The notes beneath the pieces are model-generated. The model did no database searches. It was given only the letters and a program-made list of their open reading frames with translations, and was not told where the DNA came from. Below, in pieces: positions 44,908 through 54,951 of a DNA stretch of 64,000 nt; within the stretch, counting starts at the first letter, position 1, and each line of letters opens with the position of its first letter. Location: NCBI GenBank assembly GCA_030544225.1, contig CM060489.1, positions 2,003,368 to 2,067,367 of the forward strand. The letters run 5' to 3'. The position numbers were made by a program, and so were the translations under genes. Origin of the DNA: Skeletonema marinoi (taxonomy: Eukaryota; Bacillariophyta; Thalassiosirophyceae; Thalassiosirales; Thalassiosiraceae).

Positions 44908-47085
44908 ATGAAACGCACAACTCATCAGCGAATCCTTAACCTGGCTTCACTACTCGTGGTGCTACCCACAGTCGCGAGTGGCTTTGCATTTTCAGCTCTG
45001 CCGACGACTCGACGAACTAGCTTGATAAAAACATCTTATGGACATGACAGCGTTATTCGCCAACCTACCTCAATATACACAACAAACGGTGATGATGAGA
45101 ATGATAGTATCGATGATGACGGTGAAGAAGACATTATCACTGAAAAATTACGTCGGAATTCCGAGAAGCCTTTGATTGACGCAATGAAGGAACACGATAA
45201 GATGGTGGAGGAGAACAAAGTCGAAGCAGGAGTCAACGGCAGCATCAATATCAACAGCAGCAGCAGCATCAACGGCAGTAACAGCAACAATACTACCGCT
45301 TCTGCAGACGCTTCAAACTTGTACTCTTACATGGTTGCAAACGCTGTCCATCCTGATTTCGATCCAGATGAATCTCACGAAGAAGCTCACCTCAATGAAC
45401 AATTCACAGAATTGCTATCACGCACAGGTAAAGATTTGACTCAAATGGGACCTGGTATCGCCACACTTCCTCTTGATCCATCCTCAGAAGAGGCCAAGGT
45501 CGAAGCCAATCTTGCTGCGAAAGAGACAGATCTGCAAAAGATAGTTGATGAAGTTAAAGTGAAAGCCTCATCAGAATGGGATGAATCGAACCTCGAAGAA
45601 ACGCATCAAAAACAAACAGAAGCTATGGAAAGAGCTCGTCAACTTCAAGCAGAGATAGATCAGTTGCATGTTGATGACTGTGGTGCTGTTCTCCTAGCGA
45701 ATCTTGCATTTTATGAAGCCTTTTCTTCACGTGATGCTGAATGGATGAATAATGTCTGGTGGTCTTCACCAAGTGTGATTTGCATTCATCCTTCACACTC
45801 ACCTCTGATAGGCAGTAATGCCATCGTAGACAGCTTTTCCAAGATGTTCGAGAATGGGATAAAGAATACATCGAGAGTTCGTGGTGGAAAATCTACAGCG
45901 GGAAGCTTCATGACTCCTACAAACATCCGAGCATTATCTGTCCGTGGGACTACTGCTTCTTTGGTTTGTGATGAAGAAGTCTATGCCAAGGGGTCTTCAG
46001 GTGAAAGTGAACGAGACCGTGCATTAGTCAACAAACTTGTGACGACAAATATCTTTAGAAAAATTGGTGGCAAGTGGAAAATGGTGCATAGGCACGCTTC
46101 TTGGCATCCTGAGACAGCGGCAGCACGGGACGCAATGAAGGCAGAGCCTGGTATTATATTGTATGATGAGGGAAAAGACGCGAACAGTGCATCCAGTGGA
46201 ACATCAAAACAAGGCATGACTCTTCGCAAAGTAAACAGTGAAGGCAGCACATCAAAACGTCCAGCAAAGTCTCCCTCGATACCGCAATCACTAGAAGGAC
46301 TTGACGCAAATGCAGTGCTGGGTATTCCTTTACCAAAGGAAGAGCCGAAGAAATCAACGTCTAGTGATGAAGGAGCTTTGGGGAAGATTATCAATCTAAA
46401 TGATTTGTTAGGTGGCGGCGAGAGTAATACTGGCGATGATTCCGAGAAAGGTTTAGGAGATGTGTTGGCAGACTTATTTGGAGACTCTGCTGATTCAGAT
46501 AGCAAAACCGTTTCTGGTAAGGGAACACCAGACGATCCTTTCATTACAAGAAGAGTTATCAAGATAGGACCAGAAGGCATCGAGAACATGAAAGGGGCGA
46601 AAAATGATGAAACCAAAAGCGATGGTGACGATGAAGAACCGACAAATGTTACAATCGACTTGCGTGGAAAATCCGAGGAAGAACGCAAACGGGTGTTATC
46701 AGAACTTGTAGATGGGGTGTTGAACGATGCAATGCCAGGAATGAACGATGCAATGGCAGAATTCGACAGCAGCGGCGAAGAAGTTGAAGAGAACGACCCA
46801 ATAGATGTTTCTGTGTCTACAAGTTCTATAGATGACAAGGAGAACCTCCGTCAGAGGTGTATCGCGACTCTGCGCAAACTCTCCGAAAGCGGGATGATAT
46901 CAGGAAAGCAAAAAAGAGTGCTGTTAACAGACATAATCACAAGCAGTGCTAGAGGTGAGACCAGCCTGATAGAAACTGCATACGAGTTATTGTGCGCAGA
47001 CGAAGATATGGCAGAAGAAGATACTGAAGGCATGGAAGACTTCACAGAGCAGTGCCGTGTGTTTGCAGAAGTAGAGCGTGATTAG
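44908..47085 (+). CDS. Plastid-targeted SnoaL/NTF2-fold protein with long acidic C-terminus
   Basis: 725 residues, no intron. The leader ends VASGFAF|SAL, a plastid-targeting pattern. An acidic and Asn/Ser-rich linker (a run of SINGSNSNN) follows. Residues about 250-410 form a SnoaL-like domain: LLANLAFYEAFSSRDAEWMN, WWSSPSVICIHPSHSPLIGS, FRKIGGKWKMVHRHASWHP. In this fold a cone-shaped barrel binds small ligands or works as a cyclase or isomerase. The remaining 300 residues are acidic and mostly disordered, ending in a short helical part (LRQRCIATLRKLSESG) of unknown role. The reaction cannot be told from sequence. Homologous SnoaL-domain proteins occur in plant plastids. Confidence 0.75.
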   Translation: MKRTTHQRILNLASLLVVLPTVASGFAFSALPTTRRTSLIKTSYGHDSVIRQPTSIYTTNGDDENDSIDDDGEEDIITEKLRRNSEKPLIDAMKEHDKMVEENKVEAGVNGSININSSSSINGSNSNNTTASADASNLYSYMVANAVHPDFDPDESHEEAHLNEQFTELLSRTGKDLTQMGPGIATLPLDPSSEEAKVEANLAAKETDLQKIVDEVKVKASSEWDESNLEETHQKQTEAMERARQLQAEIDQLHVDDCGAVLLANLAFYEAFSSRDAEWMNNVWWSSPSVICIHPSHSPLIGSNAIVDSFSKMFENGIKNTSRVRGGKSTAGSFMTPTNIRALSVRGTTASLVCDEEVYAKGSSGESERDRALVNKLVTTNIFRKIGGKWKMVHRHASWHPETAAARDAMKAEPGIILYDEGKDANSASSGTSKQGMTLRKVNSEGSTSKRPAKSPSIPQSLEGLDANAVLGIPLPKEEPKKSTSSDEGALGKIINLNDLLGGGESNTGDDSEKGLGDVLADLFGDSADSDSKTVSGKGTPDDPFITRRVIKIGPEGIENMKGAKNDETKSDGDDEEPTNVTIDLRGKSEEERKRVLSELVDGVLNDAMPGMNDAMAEFDSSGEEVEENDPIDVSVSTSSIDDKENLRQRCIATLRKLSESGMISGKQKRVLLTDIITSSARGETSLIETAYELLCADEDMAEEDTEGMEDFTEQCRVFAEVERD

Positions 47086-47128
47086 TAATTAAGCACAATC
47101 AAATATGTTGCTATTAATTACTATTAGT

Positions 47129-49462
47129 TTATTCTTTGCGTCGTTTCTTTCTTGACTTGCCACCAGCTTCATCGCCAGATCCGCCGTCTTCACCTAGAAT
47201 ATCCTTCAACCATTCTTCGTTGACTTTTTGCTTTGCCAATGCTTCTCTCCAAGCATTCTCACCTTCGAGATATTCCTTCACAGCACATGATGCCATCACA
47301 GAACGTCCCATGGCGTTGCTTCCAAGCCGATTCAGGGAATGAGATAGTTCAGCTGACATCACTGCTTTTTCATCGTAAGGGAGAGCATGAAAAAGCTTCA
47401 TGACGACATGATGCCCAACACGTTCAGCTGCAAGGAATGGGAGTCGGTTGAATAGTTTTGAATAAAGAGATTTGGATGCAACCTCTTTTGCAGGACCATC
47501 AAGCAAGCCATCCATAATGCACCTGCTACCAAGCCCATCGTTGGCAATTTTAGCGAGATCATTTGTACCATACAAACTCAAGAAACCATTCACCCAGTCG
47601 GACCTTAATCTCTCGGTGAACTGGAAAATATGAAACAGTGTCCGTGCGCCAGCAGCATTCAAGGTGAGTCGCTCTCCAGAAGAATACGCTTCTTCGTCAT
47701 CACTAGAGGCAGTGAGTCCTAGTAACAGAGGGATGCAACCTTTTGCCGACAATCCTTTAGACTTGCTTCTCTTCTTTTTACCATCACGATCTTTTTTGGC
47801 AGCATTGTCATCATCTCCAGCACTTATAGACGCAAACCCACGCATCAGCGCGTGGATTAGCTGCTCTTGATCCTGCGAGCTTCCACTGTTGGAGCACATT
47901 TCAACTGCTCTCCAAATTATGCCCATTCGCTGGATGTTCTTATTGTCACTATTTTCATCGACTGCTTGTTCTTCAGGTGCACGATGCTTTTTCGGCTGTA
48001 ATAGTGAGCCATCTTCGATGATTGGACACAAACACTTAACCATTTTATTTGCCTGATCTCTGTTTCGTAGTGAATTGAGCAATGCTTGGACAACAAAATT
48101 GGAGACGCCATGATATATGTACTCTTTCAGTGTCACTTCATCGTAGAAACCCCCAACAACACAAAGCGCATCATGAAACTCATCGGGACATGAGCGGAAT
48201 ATAGCTTCAAGTAGAATTGATCCTCTTGGTTCACCCGACAGTCCGTAGATGATATCACCAGCATGGGGTTGCTTTGCATCATCTCCTTCGGCCGGTATGT
48301 TGGCGTCCCAACACAGCAGTTTGTGAACGAATGCCTCTGCATCACTCCCTGAGCTATACTTTGGTTCATTAGGTAAAATACCAAGCCGCCGATCGGCAGA
48401 ATCTTTGCCTTGCATCTTGACCTCCTGCTTTGAGCCATCTCGATAAGACAACAGTCGAACTATTTGAACAAGCAAGGGCCCACCAGATGGATGACAAGTC
48501 CTCTGTTGAAGCTCACCTGGTGGTTGCACACTATTCATGTTGTCTGATAGGGAAAGAATCTGAACCATTTCTTTCAACATGACATCTGCATTGCTCTGAA
48601 AATCATTAGTTTGGCAGCCTGCAATCATTTTCATTTTCTTCATCACTGTAGCTTTGTTTTCCGCACTGCTTCCTTCATCACTACCCGGCTTTCTTTTCTT
48701 TTTCTTCTTCTTTTTATCTTTCAACTTTCCTCGTCGAGTGGCTGCTAGCACACCAGATTCCCATTCACTCACTGCACCATCCTGTTTATTGCCATTTGGT
48801 TTTGCGAAAGCGTCTACAAATTCAACTCCAGCAAGGATGCAAAGTGCAGTCCTCAAAACGTGAGTGCCACAAACATGTACTGTCAAATCAGTTGCAAATG
48901 GCTTCAATTCCTCAAACGCTTGCATAAGTAATTCAGGAACAGAAGATGTGTTCTCTTGAAATATAGTTCCATACGAATCATCAATGACCATTTTACCTTC
49001 ACATTCATCCTGCTTGTCATCAAACTCATCCAGATTAACTTCACACTCTGCAACTGCACATCTTAGCACTGTCTGTGCAACATGACTTCCAAAACGATGA
49101 GTAGACAGGAACACCCAATACCCACTCAAACTTGCCAATACAACACGTTTTGCTGCAGCAGAGTATCGGCAAGCAATACGGACCAGAGTTTCAATCTGTT
49201 GAGCAGGAATTTCTTCACACGCCAAAGAAGCAATTTCATTAAAGACTGATGATAGAGCTGCATGGGTTGCATTGACTAGTGCTGGGAACTCTGCTGCCTC
49301 AGATGATGTGTTGTCTGCATCGTTGTTATTCAGAAAGGAATCAAGATATGCGTGAACTTGATCGGATGCTAAGTTCTCATCGATGGGAAGCCCATTCAGA
49401 TATGATACAGTTTCTGCGTTGGGACGACGCGGCCGCCCATACTCTTGGCTATTGCCTTCCAT
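47129..49462 (-). CDS. NOP9: NOP9-like pumilio-repeat protein, pre-rRNA processing
   Basis: 777 residues. NOP9 is a nucleolar protein with a U-shaped stack of Pumilio-like repeats that binds pre-18S rRNA and guards cleavage site D until late. Repeat-type helices are visible at FLSTHRFGSHVAQTVLRCA, THVLRTALCILAG, GSILLEAIFRS, VSNFVVQALLNSL, LGSRCIMDGLLDG and RVGHHVVMKLFHALP, followed by LGSNAMGRSVMAS. Basic nuclear or nucleolar signals occur in the middle (KDKKKKKKKRKPG) and at the end (KSRKKRRKE). Length and C-terminal layout match the NOP9 family better than canonical PUF proteins. No intron and no frame break. The gene is divergent from the PTPS-like gene, with about 290 bp between start codons. 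Confidence 0.82.
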   Translation of the reverse strand: MEGNSQEYGRPRRPNAETVSYLNGLPIDENLASDQVHAYLDSFLNNNDADNTSSEAAEFPALVNATHAALSSVFNEIASLACEEIPAQQIETLVRIACRYSAAAKRVVLASLSGYWVFLSTHRFGSHVAQTVLRCAVAECEVNLDEFDDKQDECEGKMVIDDSYGTIFQENTSSVPELLMQAFEELKPFATDLTVHVCGTHVLRTALCILAGVEFVDAFAKPNGNKQDGAVSEWESGVLAATRRGKLKDKKKKKKKRKPGSDEGSSAENKATVMKKMKMIAGCQTNDFQSNADVMLKEMVQILSLSDNMNSVQPPGELQQRTCHPSGGPLLVQIVRLLSYRDGSKQEVKMQGKDSADRRLGILPNEPKYSSGSDAEAFVHKLLCWDANIPAEGDDAKQPHAGDIIYGLSGEPRGSILLEAIFRSCPDEFHDALCVVGGFYDEVTLKEYIYHGVSNFVVQALLNSLRNRDQANKMVKCLCPIIEDGSLLQPKKHRAPEEQAVDENSDNKNIQRMGIIWRAVEMCSNSGSSQDQEQLIHALMRGFASISAGDDDNAAKKDRDGKKKRSKSKGLSAKGCIPLLLGLTASSDDEEAYSSGERLTLNAAGARTLFHIFQFTERLRSDWVNGFLSLYGTNDLAKIANDGLGSRCIMDGLLDGPAKEVASKSLYSKLFNRLPFLAAERVGHHVVMKLFHALPYDEKAVMSAELSHSLNRLGSNAMGRSVMASCAVKEYLEGENAWREALAKQKVNEEWLKDILGEDGGSGDEAGGKSRKKRRKE

Positions 49463-49750
49463 AACAGTGGTGAAGTTGAACAGAGAGTATTGTACTGCCT
49501 GTAGAAGATATTATGATGCTAGCTCCCCTTTTGTTCTGTATCGTAGAGCGGCAAGTGACGGGCGAGGTGATGGTTGGATGGATGGTGAAGCAAAAACAGA
49601 CGCTCTGCTGTCACAACAAAGTGTCGCTAAGTGCAAGAGCCTATCAATCAAGCTCAATCAAGGCACTACCATAAGAAGTAAGAAGTAGGCGCAGCAAGCG
49701 ATACATCAAGACGACTACTTTCTCATTGTCAATACTAAGGAAAGTGAAAA

Positions 49751-50338
49751 ATGATTGGGGCGCAATACTTGATCCATGTCATCATTTCCTTAATGGCATT
49801 GCTATGCAGTGCAAATGCATCAATCTTTGGTGTTGCAAGTGCAAGGACGAAATGCTTTCCATCTAGCTTGATTTCTCAACTTAGAGGAGGAGACGGAGAG
49901 GCACCAACATCGCGACCATACCTCCCTTATACGCTTGCCATACGCGATTCCATCATGATTGCACACTCATTCCATAACAATCCGAACTTTGGGCCCGCTG
50001 GTGGTCTCCATGGGGCGACTTATACCGTTGATGTGGAGTTTGCTTCCAAAGAGCTTCATCCAGAATGCAAGTGGGTGATTGACATTGGTGCTGCATCAGA
50101 GATGGTTGCAGACGTGTTGAAGCAGTACAACTACCAAAACCTGGATGATGTGTTTGGTGATGAAGTCATGACAACAACGGAGTTCATGTGCAAAGCAGTT
50201 TTCGATGGGATAGTAAAGAAATTGAAAGAGAAGCAAATGATAAATGAAGGGGATGAAAAACTATTCGAGGGTTGGATCAAGGTGACTCTTTGGGAGAGTC
50301 ACAAAGCATGGGCATCATTTGAGGGACCAGCTTCATAA
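49751..50338 (+). CDS. 6-pyruvoyl-tetrahydropterin synthase (PTPS/QueD)-like protein with signal peptide
   Basis: 195 residues. After a signal peptide (ends near ALLCSANA) and a linker with LRGGDGE, the PTPS fold is visible: IMIAHSFHNN, GGLHGATYTVDVEFAS, KWVIDIGAASEMVADVLKQYNYQNLDDV, MTTTEFMCKAVFDGI and VTLWESHKAWASF. In known members three His ligands hold zinc, one in the first strand and two in HGH. Here the second motif reads HGA, so one ligand is missing, and the catalytic Cys region is not evident. The protein may be a diverged, possibly non-catalytic or differently metalated member sent into the secretory route or the plastid. The Glu in LWES is retained. Confidence 0.75.
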   Translation: MIGAQYLIHVIISLMALLCSANASIFGVASARTKCFPSSLISQLRGGDGEAPTSRPYLPYTLAIRDSIMIAHSFHNNPNFGPAGGLHGATYTVDVEFASKELHPECKWVIDIGAASEMVADVLKQYNYQNLDDVFGDEVMTTTEFMCKAVFDGIVKKLKEKQMINEGDEKLFEGWIKVTLWESHKAWASFEGPAS

Positions 50339-50638
50339 GTAACATTACATTGTTGTGTGATGGAAATAGATCGAAATAAAGTTCAATGAAGTTTTGTTGC
50401 ATGAACATCTATGGTTGACAATCCATTGAGCAGTGTAGACATTGAAGTTGTAAATGAAAATATATCACTCCTAGTCTTATCCACTCAACATCCGATACCA
50501 CCATCCATCGTTATTAGTCCCAAAGGAGACCATATCTGGTCACCAGTTTGGTTCCGAGTTGTTGTTGTTGTATAGCTGCCTCGTAGAGAAACCGAATGAG
50601 GCGCAACATCGCCATCGCCACAAGTTGAGTGCACTCAC

Positions 50639-51499
50639 TTAAGTGAACTTCTTCACAGCTGGTAAAATGGCAGTTTCAAAGTCCAACTCAGAGTGATCAG
50701 TGGCATTGATGTGGATTCCAACACCATTGAGAGCACTCTTAAGAGCCTCCTTTGATCCAGAGTAAAGCATCTTACTCCTAATTTTGGCAGTGTCAGGATT
50801 CCAAGCAATGAAAACAAGCTTTGAGGTAGGGCGTCCATCGGCAGATTCAAATTCAAGATCAATCAAAACATAACGGCAGTCATTCTCTGGCAATTCCTCG
50901 ACTAAATCTTCATATGTCTTTTCACGAGCCCCCTGCTTTTCAATCACAATTGTCTTTTTGTCCTTGATTTCATAGACGAAGTATCGGAGCTTGAATGGTT
51001 CCTGCTGCAACTTGAACTTTTGGAATGAAGTTGAAACTTCGTCGCTTACTGCTACACCGGTGGCCTATGATAGAAAGCAAACACGACATGAGATGCATGC
51101 GAGGTTACGAAAATAATCGATAGATACAGACGCCAATCAAACACTCGAAAATTGTGGACACCCTCCAAAATAAACAATAACGCTATCTGAACAATAACGC
51201 CCCCAATAAAAAGTCCTAAAGATTCCAGATTCACGAAGGCAACCTGCACTTGATATACAGAACCAAGCCGCCAATATCTTTCCAAAAATAACACCATTTT
51301 TGATCGGTTCCCCTATTAAATGTATGTTGAGTAGCACATGAAATAATGACCATAACCCAGGCAAAAAATATTTTGAATGACGGAGTACAAGACTCTCAAA
51401 TAATTTCCAATGGCGGGCCTAATCGACTCCAAAATCATTCCGCTCTCTGCCACTCCGATCAGATCACATAATTCCCTACCGACGCTAGATTCTCACCAT
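50639..51499 (-). CDS. Actin-depolymerising factor / cofilin
   Basis: A small actin-severing protein. Exon 1 is the start codon alone (51497-51499). A 432-bp GT-AG intron (51065-51496) separates it from the rest, ATGVAVSDEVSTSFQKFK. The ADF-H fold follows: LRYFVYEIKDKKTIVIEK, NDCRYVLIDLEFESADGRPTSKLVFIAWNPDTAKIRSKMLYSGSKEALKSAL (the long actin-binding helix begins at SKMLYSGSK) and SELDFETAI. The length, about 140 residues, is standard. An intron directly after the ATG is also known from plant ADF genes. It is divergent from the GST-like gene, with about 190 bp between start codons. Confidence 0.9.
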
Positions 51500-51689
51500 G
51501 GTTGCTGTTAGTGTGTTTGTCGCTGTTGAATGTTGAAACAATGCTCTCGCTGTGGATATGGCAATGAAAAAGATGTAGGTAACGGGTAACATGATCGCTA
51601 GATCGAAGATGTGTATCTTTGCTCTATCGCCGACCACCTCACTTTTTTCCTCCCCACTTTCATACTGCAAACTGCAACACAAAACAACC

Positions 51690-53414
51690 ATGGCAAGGAT
51701 GCACGTAGCTTGGCGTCTCCTCGTTCCATTGCTGGCGGCTGAAGTGAACAGCTTCTCTAGTCGTCCTTCGCTTTCATCGTTCACAAACTTCCCTTCATCG
51801 TTCACAAACTTCCCTTCTTCATCGTTCACAAACTTCCCTACGTCACTTGCAATGTCGACCACCACAGATAGCTGGGAAACTCTCCAATCTGCAGCATCCA
51901 ACACTCCTGTCGGTTCGGCGTTAGATCAGGAAAGCGCCTCTCGCACTGCAGGAACTGGTGCTGCCTTTGTTCAGAACAAATTGCGCTTGTTTGGTGCAGA
52001 CGAAAAGCCCAAGTTGACACTGTACAGAGATCATGCTGGATGGTGTCCGTACTGCCAAAAGACGATGCTCTTGATCGAGGAAAAACGTATCCCTATCAAC
52101 ATTGAACTTGTGCCCATGAGATCCTACGGAGACAAGCCGGAGTCATTCCTTCGTATTGTTCCATCTGGTCTGCTCCCTGCTCTACTCGTCGAAACAAGTG
52201 ATGGGAGGAAGCAAGTTGTGACTGAGAGTCAAGTTATCATGGAGTTGTTAGACTCATGGCATCCTGTTGAAGATGGTTTCAAGCAAATGATGCCTTCTGA
52301 AGAGGACAGCGCAAGTATGCAGAGATACAGACAACTATCTAACCTTGAACGCGAGCTGTTTTCATGGTGGTGTACGTTGATATTCCGCCCAGAAGGTCCT
52401 TCGTTTGGCAGTCCAGGCATGCTCGGTAAGCTAATGGGGAAATCAAGCGAACCAGCAATGTCAGGTGCAATGAGTGGCTTTCTTGAATGTCTAGAGAAGG
52501 TTGATAATGCATTGGCATCCACAAAAGGGCCTTGGTTTTTCGATTGGGCTGAACATCCAACAATGATTGACTTTATCTACGTGAGTCATGTAGAACGTAT
52601 GCTCGCATCTGCTGCATTCTGGAAGGGATTAGATATGAGATCAGCCAAGTACCAGCAACAATTCCCTGCACTAAACGCATGGCTTGATGCGTTTGAAAAG
52701 AGAGAATGCTACCTAGCTTTCAAGTCTGACTACTATACACATGTTAAAGACATTCCTCCACAATATGGTCCTGGCTACGATGGTGGCTTTGAAGATGAAA
52801 GGATATCATTCCAAAAGAATATTTCGGGCAAAGATGGCAAGAGTTGGACATTACCATTATCATTTGATGACGACGTACAACCACTTTACCGGGGTCCACC
52901 TCTGCCTTTGTGCGCGCTGAAAGCAGCTGGTATCAGCGGTGATAATGGAGAGTTAGCATCGGAAGGTACTTCGTATGAAAAGGCCGAGCCTGAGCTAATG
53001 GCAGAAGCGTGTCGACAGATGGCTGGTTGGAAGATTGCAAGCAATGGCTCAGCAGTTGCCAAATTTGCAGCTCGCGGTGGACCAGAGGGAAGCCGCAACC
53101 CACGAAAAGGATTTGGAGCTGAACTGGCGGATCCATACGCTCAGAGTGACCAAAAACTGATTCCATCCGTTGAAGTGGCTCTCAAATCAGTGTGTGTAGC
53201 ACTGCTGGCTCAAGGTGGACCATCAGCGCATGATGCAGCCTTGAATGAGATGAAAGATAATCTTCAGACTCAGATTAGTAAAGATCAGGCAAGAGATGTT
53301 GCTAGCTCACTTGCCTACCTTCGAGACAGAATTGGCGTGCCCAGAGATTTGCCTCTGGCATCAGCAAGACAATTGCGAGCACACTTGAATGCGGCCATTG
53401 ATGTGCTACACTGA
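51690..53414 (+). CDS. Glutathione S-transferase-like protein with targeting leader and C-terminal extension
   Basis: I take the Met of MARMHVAWRLLVPLLAAEVNSFSSRP (51690) as start, 33 codons after an upstream in-frame ATG, because it opens directly with a signal peptide ending in a weak plastid-type motif (NSFSS). Then come three near-perfect repeats of SFTNFPS. The thioredoxin-like domain carries AGWCPYCQKTMLLIEEKRIPINI and a cis-Pro region (IVPSGLLPALL), followed by VVTESQVIMELLD, as in GSTs of the omega or lambda/DHAR type with CPYC. The helical domain includes GPWFFDWAEHPTMIDFIYVSHVERM. A further 200 residues (from about FQKNISGKDGK) are unlike GSTs. It could use glutathione for reduction or conjugation; the substrate is unknown. 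Confidence 0.82.
   Translation: MARMHVAWRLLVPLLAAEVNSFSSRPSLSSFTNFPSSFTNFPSSSFTNFPTSLAMSTTTDSWETLQSAASNTPVGSALDQESASRTAGTGAAFVQNKLRLFGADEKPKLTLYRDHAGWCPYCQKTMLLIEEKRIPINIELVPMRSYGDKPESFLRIVPSGLLPALLVETSDGRKQVVTESQVIMELLDSWHPVEDGFKQMMPSEEDSASMQRYRQLSNLERELFSWWCTLIFRPEGPSFGSPGMLGKLMGKSSEPAMSGAMSGFLECLEKVDNALASTKGPWFFDWAEHPTMIDFIYVSHVERMLASAAFWKGLDMRSAKYQQQFPALNAWLDAFEKRECYLAFKSDYYTHVKDIPPQYGPGYDGGFEDERISFQKNISGKDGKSWTLPLSFDDDVQPLYRGPPLPLCALKAAGISGDNGELASEGTSYEKAEPELMAEACRQMAGWKIASNGSAVAKFAARGGPEGSRNPRKGFGAELADPYAQSDQKLIPSVEVALKSVCVALLAQGGPSAHDAALNEMKDNLQTQISKDQARDVASSLAYLRDRIGVPRDLPLASARQLRAHLNAAIDVLH
51773..51843 (+). repeat. Short in-frame tandem repeat in the GST-like gene
   Basis: Three copies of about 21-24 bp (tcgttcacaaacttccctt) encode SFTNFPS-type repeats just after the leader peptide. 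The repeat preserves the frame and may vary in number between strains. Confidence 0.85.
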
Positions 53415-53487
53415 TCAATTACGTCTAATATAAATTAAATTAGGAGATGTAGAAAGTACAACTCCGCAACATACTTCTATTTTCTAT

Positions 53488-54684
53488 CTAATGCGCCTTC
53501 GCCTTTCCACTCATCTTAGCGTGCATCTCTGAAAGGATTCCACTGCAAGCCATAGCAATACCAGTCCATCCAGTCAAAGAAAGAGTATGTCCCTTCAAGA
53601 AGATACTGAGAAGAACAGAGAAAATCTTACGTGTCGTGGTAACAGTCGACAAGATAAGAGGATCAAAGTTGGCAATAGTATAGAAGATGAAGGACTGGCC
53701 GACCGCTGAGCAGATGGCAAATTTGATAATCTTCTCCAAGATCTCTGGGTTGCCTGCGCAGTAAGCCAAGCCAGTTCCAACTTCACCCAAACCTCCAGAA
53801 ATGACCATAGCCGTGAGACACATGTAAAGATTAGTCCAGAACATGAAATCGTATGGCTTGGGCTTTACTCCAGCCTTGGCGGTTTCAGCCTTCAACCTCT
53901 TTTGGAATCCAGCAGTAACTCCATCCAAGACCAAACTAAGGATGATGTAGGCAACTCCCATCAAGGAACTAGCGCTTCCTCCTCCCTTCTTCTTTCCCAT
54001 TGACACAACGGCAGTTCCACCAATGATAAGAGCAACCTGAAGATATTCACGCAAAGTATAAGTAGCACCTCCAAGGATCAAAGATCCCAACATGACAGGA
54101 GCCATCTTTCCTGATTTTGCAAGAGTCGCGACGGGAAAGGACAATCCATTCGCAAGGGCCAAACTTGTGCACGCCTTGGCACTCACTTGAGAAGCACCCG
54201 AGATTGCAAATGCCATCTGAGGGATATTCTTGGTAGCTCCTGTAAGTTGCATTCCAACGAAACCAACGAGTACGTTGGCAAGTGCCTCGAGCACTTGAAG
54301 AAACCAAGCCTGCTTGAACTGTGTGCCATCCGCGGCAGTGTATCGGAAGACATCTTCTTGGAGTGATCCGTAGTACAAGAAGGCACCGTAGATTCCTCCA
54401 GCTCCAATGAGGAGCTTGGCAGCTGGTGGTAGACCTGTTTCCTTTGTCATAGTTGTTGTTGCTGCGTCGTCAGTGGATGATCCGCCTCGTGTGTTAGTTA
54501 GTAATGATGATGATGATGTTTCTAGTTGAGATACTACTTGTTCTTTCGTATCAATTTTGGACACAAATGCACGTCGGGGCACAGCAAATTGAGACGAGGA
54601 GGAAGCAGCGGAGGTAGTAGAGAGGCTAGCGATTGCCAAAAGGACGAGAGTAGATAACGAGCTAGTGTTTAAGCGCATAATCAA
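53488..54684 (-). CDS. SLC35B1/UAA-type nucleotide-sugar transporter, ER type
   Basis: 398 residues. A Ser-rich N-terminal leader with a TRGGSS element precedes about ten transmembrane segments (e.g. LLIGAGGIYGAFLYYGSL, VALIIGGTAVVSMGKKKGGG, LMGVAYIILSLVLDGVTAGFQKRLK, AICSAVGQSFIFYTIANF, LILSTVTTTRKIFSVLLSIF, WTGIAMACSGI). The motifs DGVTAGFQ, GQSFIFYTI and STVTTTRKIFSVL are hallmarks of the UAA/SLC35B group (UDP-galactose, UDP-glucose or ATP exchange in the ER). The C-terminus KAKAH fits the KXKXX dilysine signal for retrieval to the ER. No intron and no break. The N-terminal leader is unusual for the family and could be a cleaved or targeting extension. Confidence 0.85.
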   Translation of the reverse strand: MIMRLNTSSLSTLVLLAIASLSTTSAASSSSQFAVPRRAFVSKIDTKEQVVSQLETSSSSLLTNTRGGSSTDDAATTTMTKETGLPPAAKLLIGAGGIYGAFLYYGSLQEDVFRYTAADGTQFKQAWFLQVLEALANVLVGFVGMQLTGATKNIPQMAFAISGASQVSAKACTSLALANGLSFPVATLAKSGKMAPVMLGSLILGGATYTLREYLQVALIIGGTAVVSMGKKKGGGSASSLMGVAYIILSLVLDGVTAGFQKRLKAETAKAGVKPKPYDFMFWTNLYMCLTAMVISGGLGEVGTGLAYCAGNPEILEKIIKFAICSAVGQSFIFYTIANFDPLILSTVTTTRKIFSVLLSIFLKGHTLSLTGWTGIAMACSGILSEMHAKMSGKAKAH

Positions 54685-54951
54685 CGGTGATGGTGGTTCG
54701 ATGTGGAAGTTATGATGGCATCATTGTTCCTCTTCTGAGATCAAAAGAAGTCGACGCGATCGCATCGATGTGATGATATCTTTTCTGTCAAAAAATCACC
54801 GACACCAAAACAGACGGCGCTGCGTTGACGTGGAACCTTTGATCGATGACGCCTGTGATGTGACATGTAAAATTTTTGGTGATCACTTTCATCACCACAG
54901 ACGACGAGCTTGCTTTGTACTATTCAAGTAGTAACGCTACCAACTAATACA

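Noticed and set aside
45981-46838. 285-codon frame antisense to the SnoaL-fold gene
   Set aside because: Ser/Phe/Pro-rich shadow of an acidic coding strand, with no domain and no leader. The sense frame is continuous and has a domain.
51052-51364. Small minus-strand frames inside the ADF first intron
   Set aside because: They lie wholly between a good donor and acceptor and resemble no protein.
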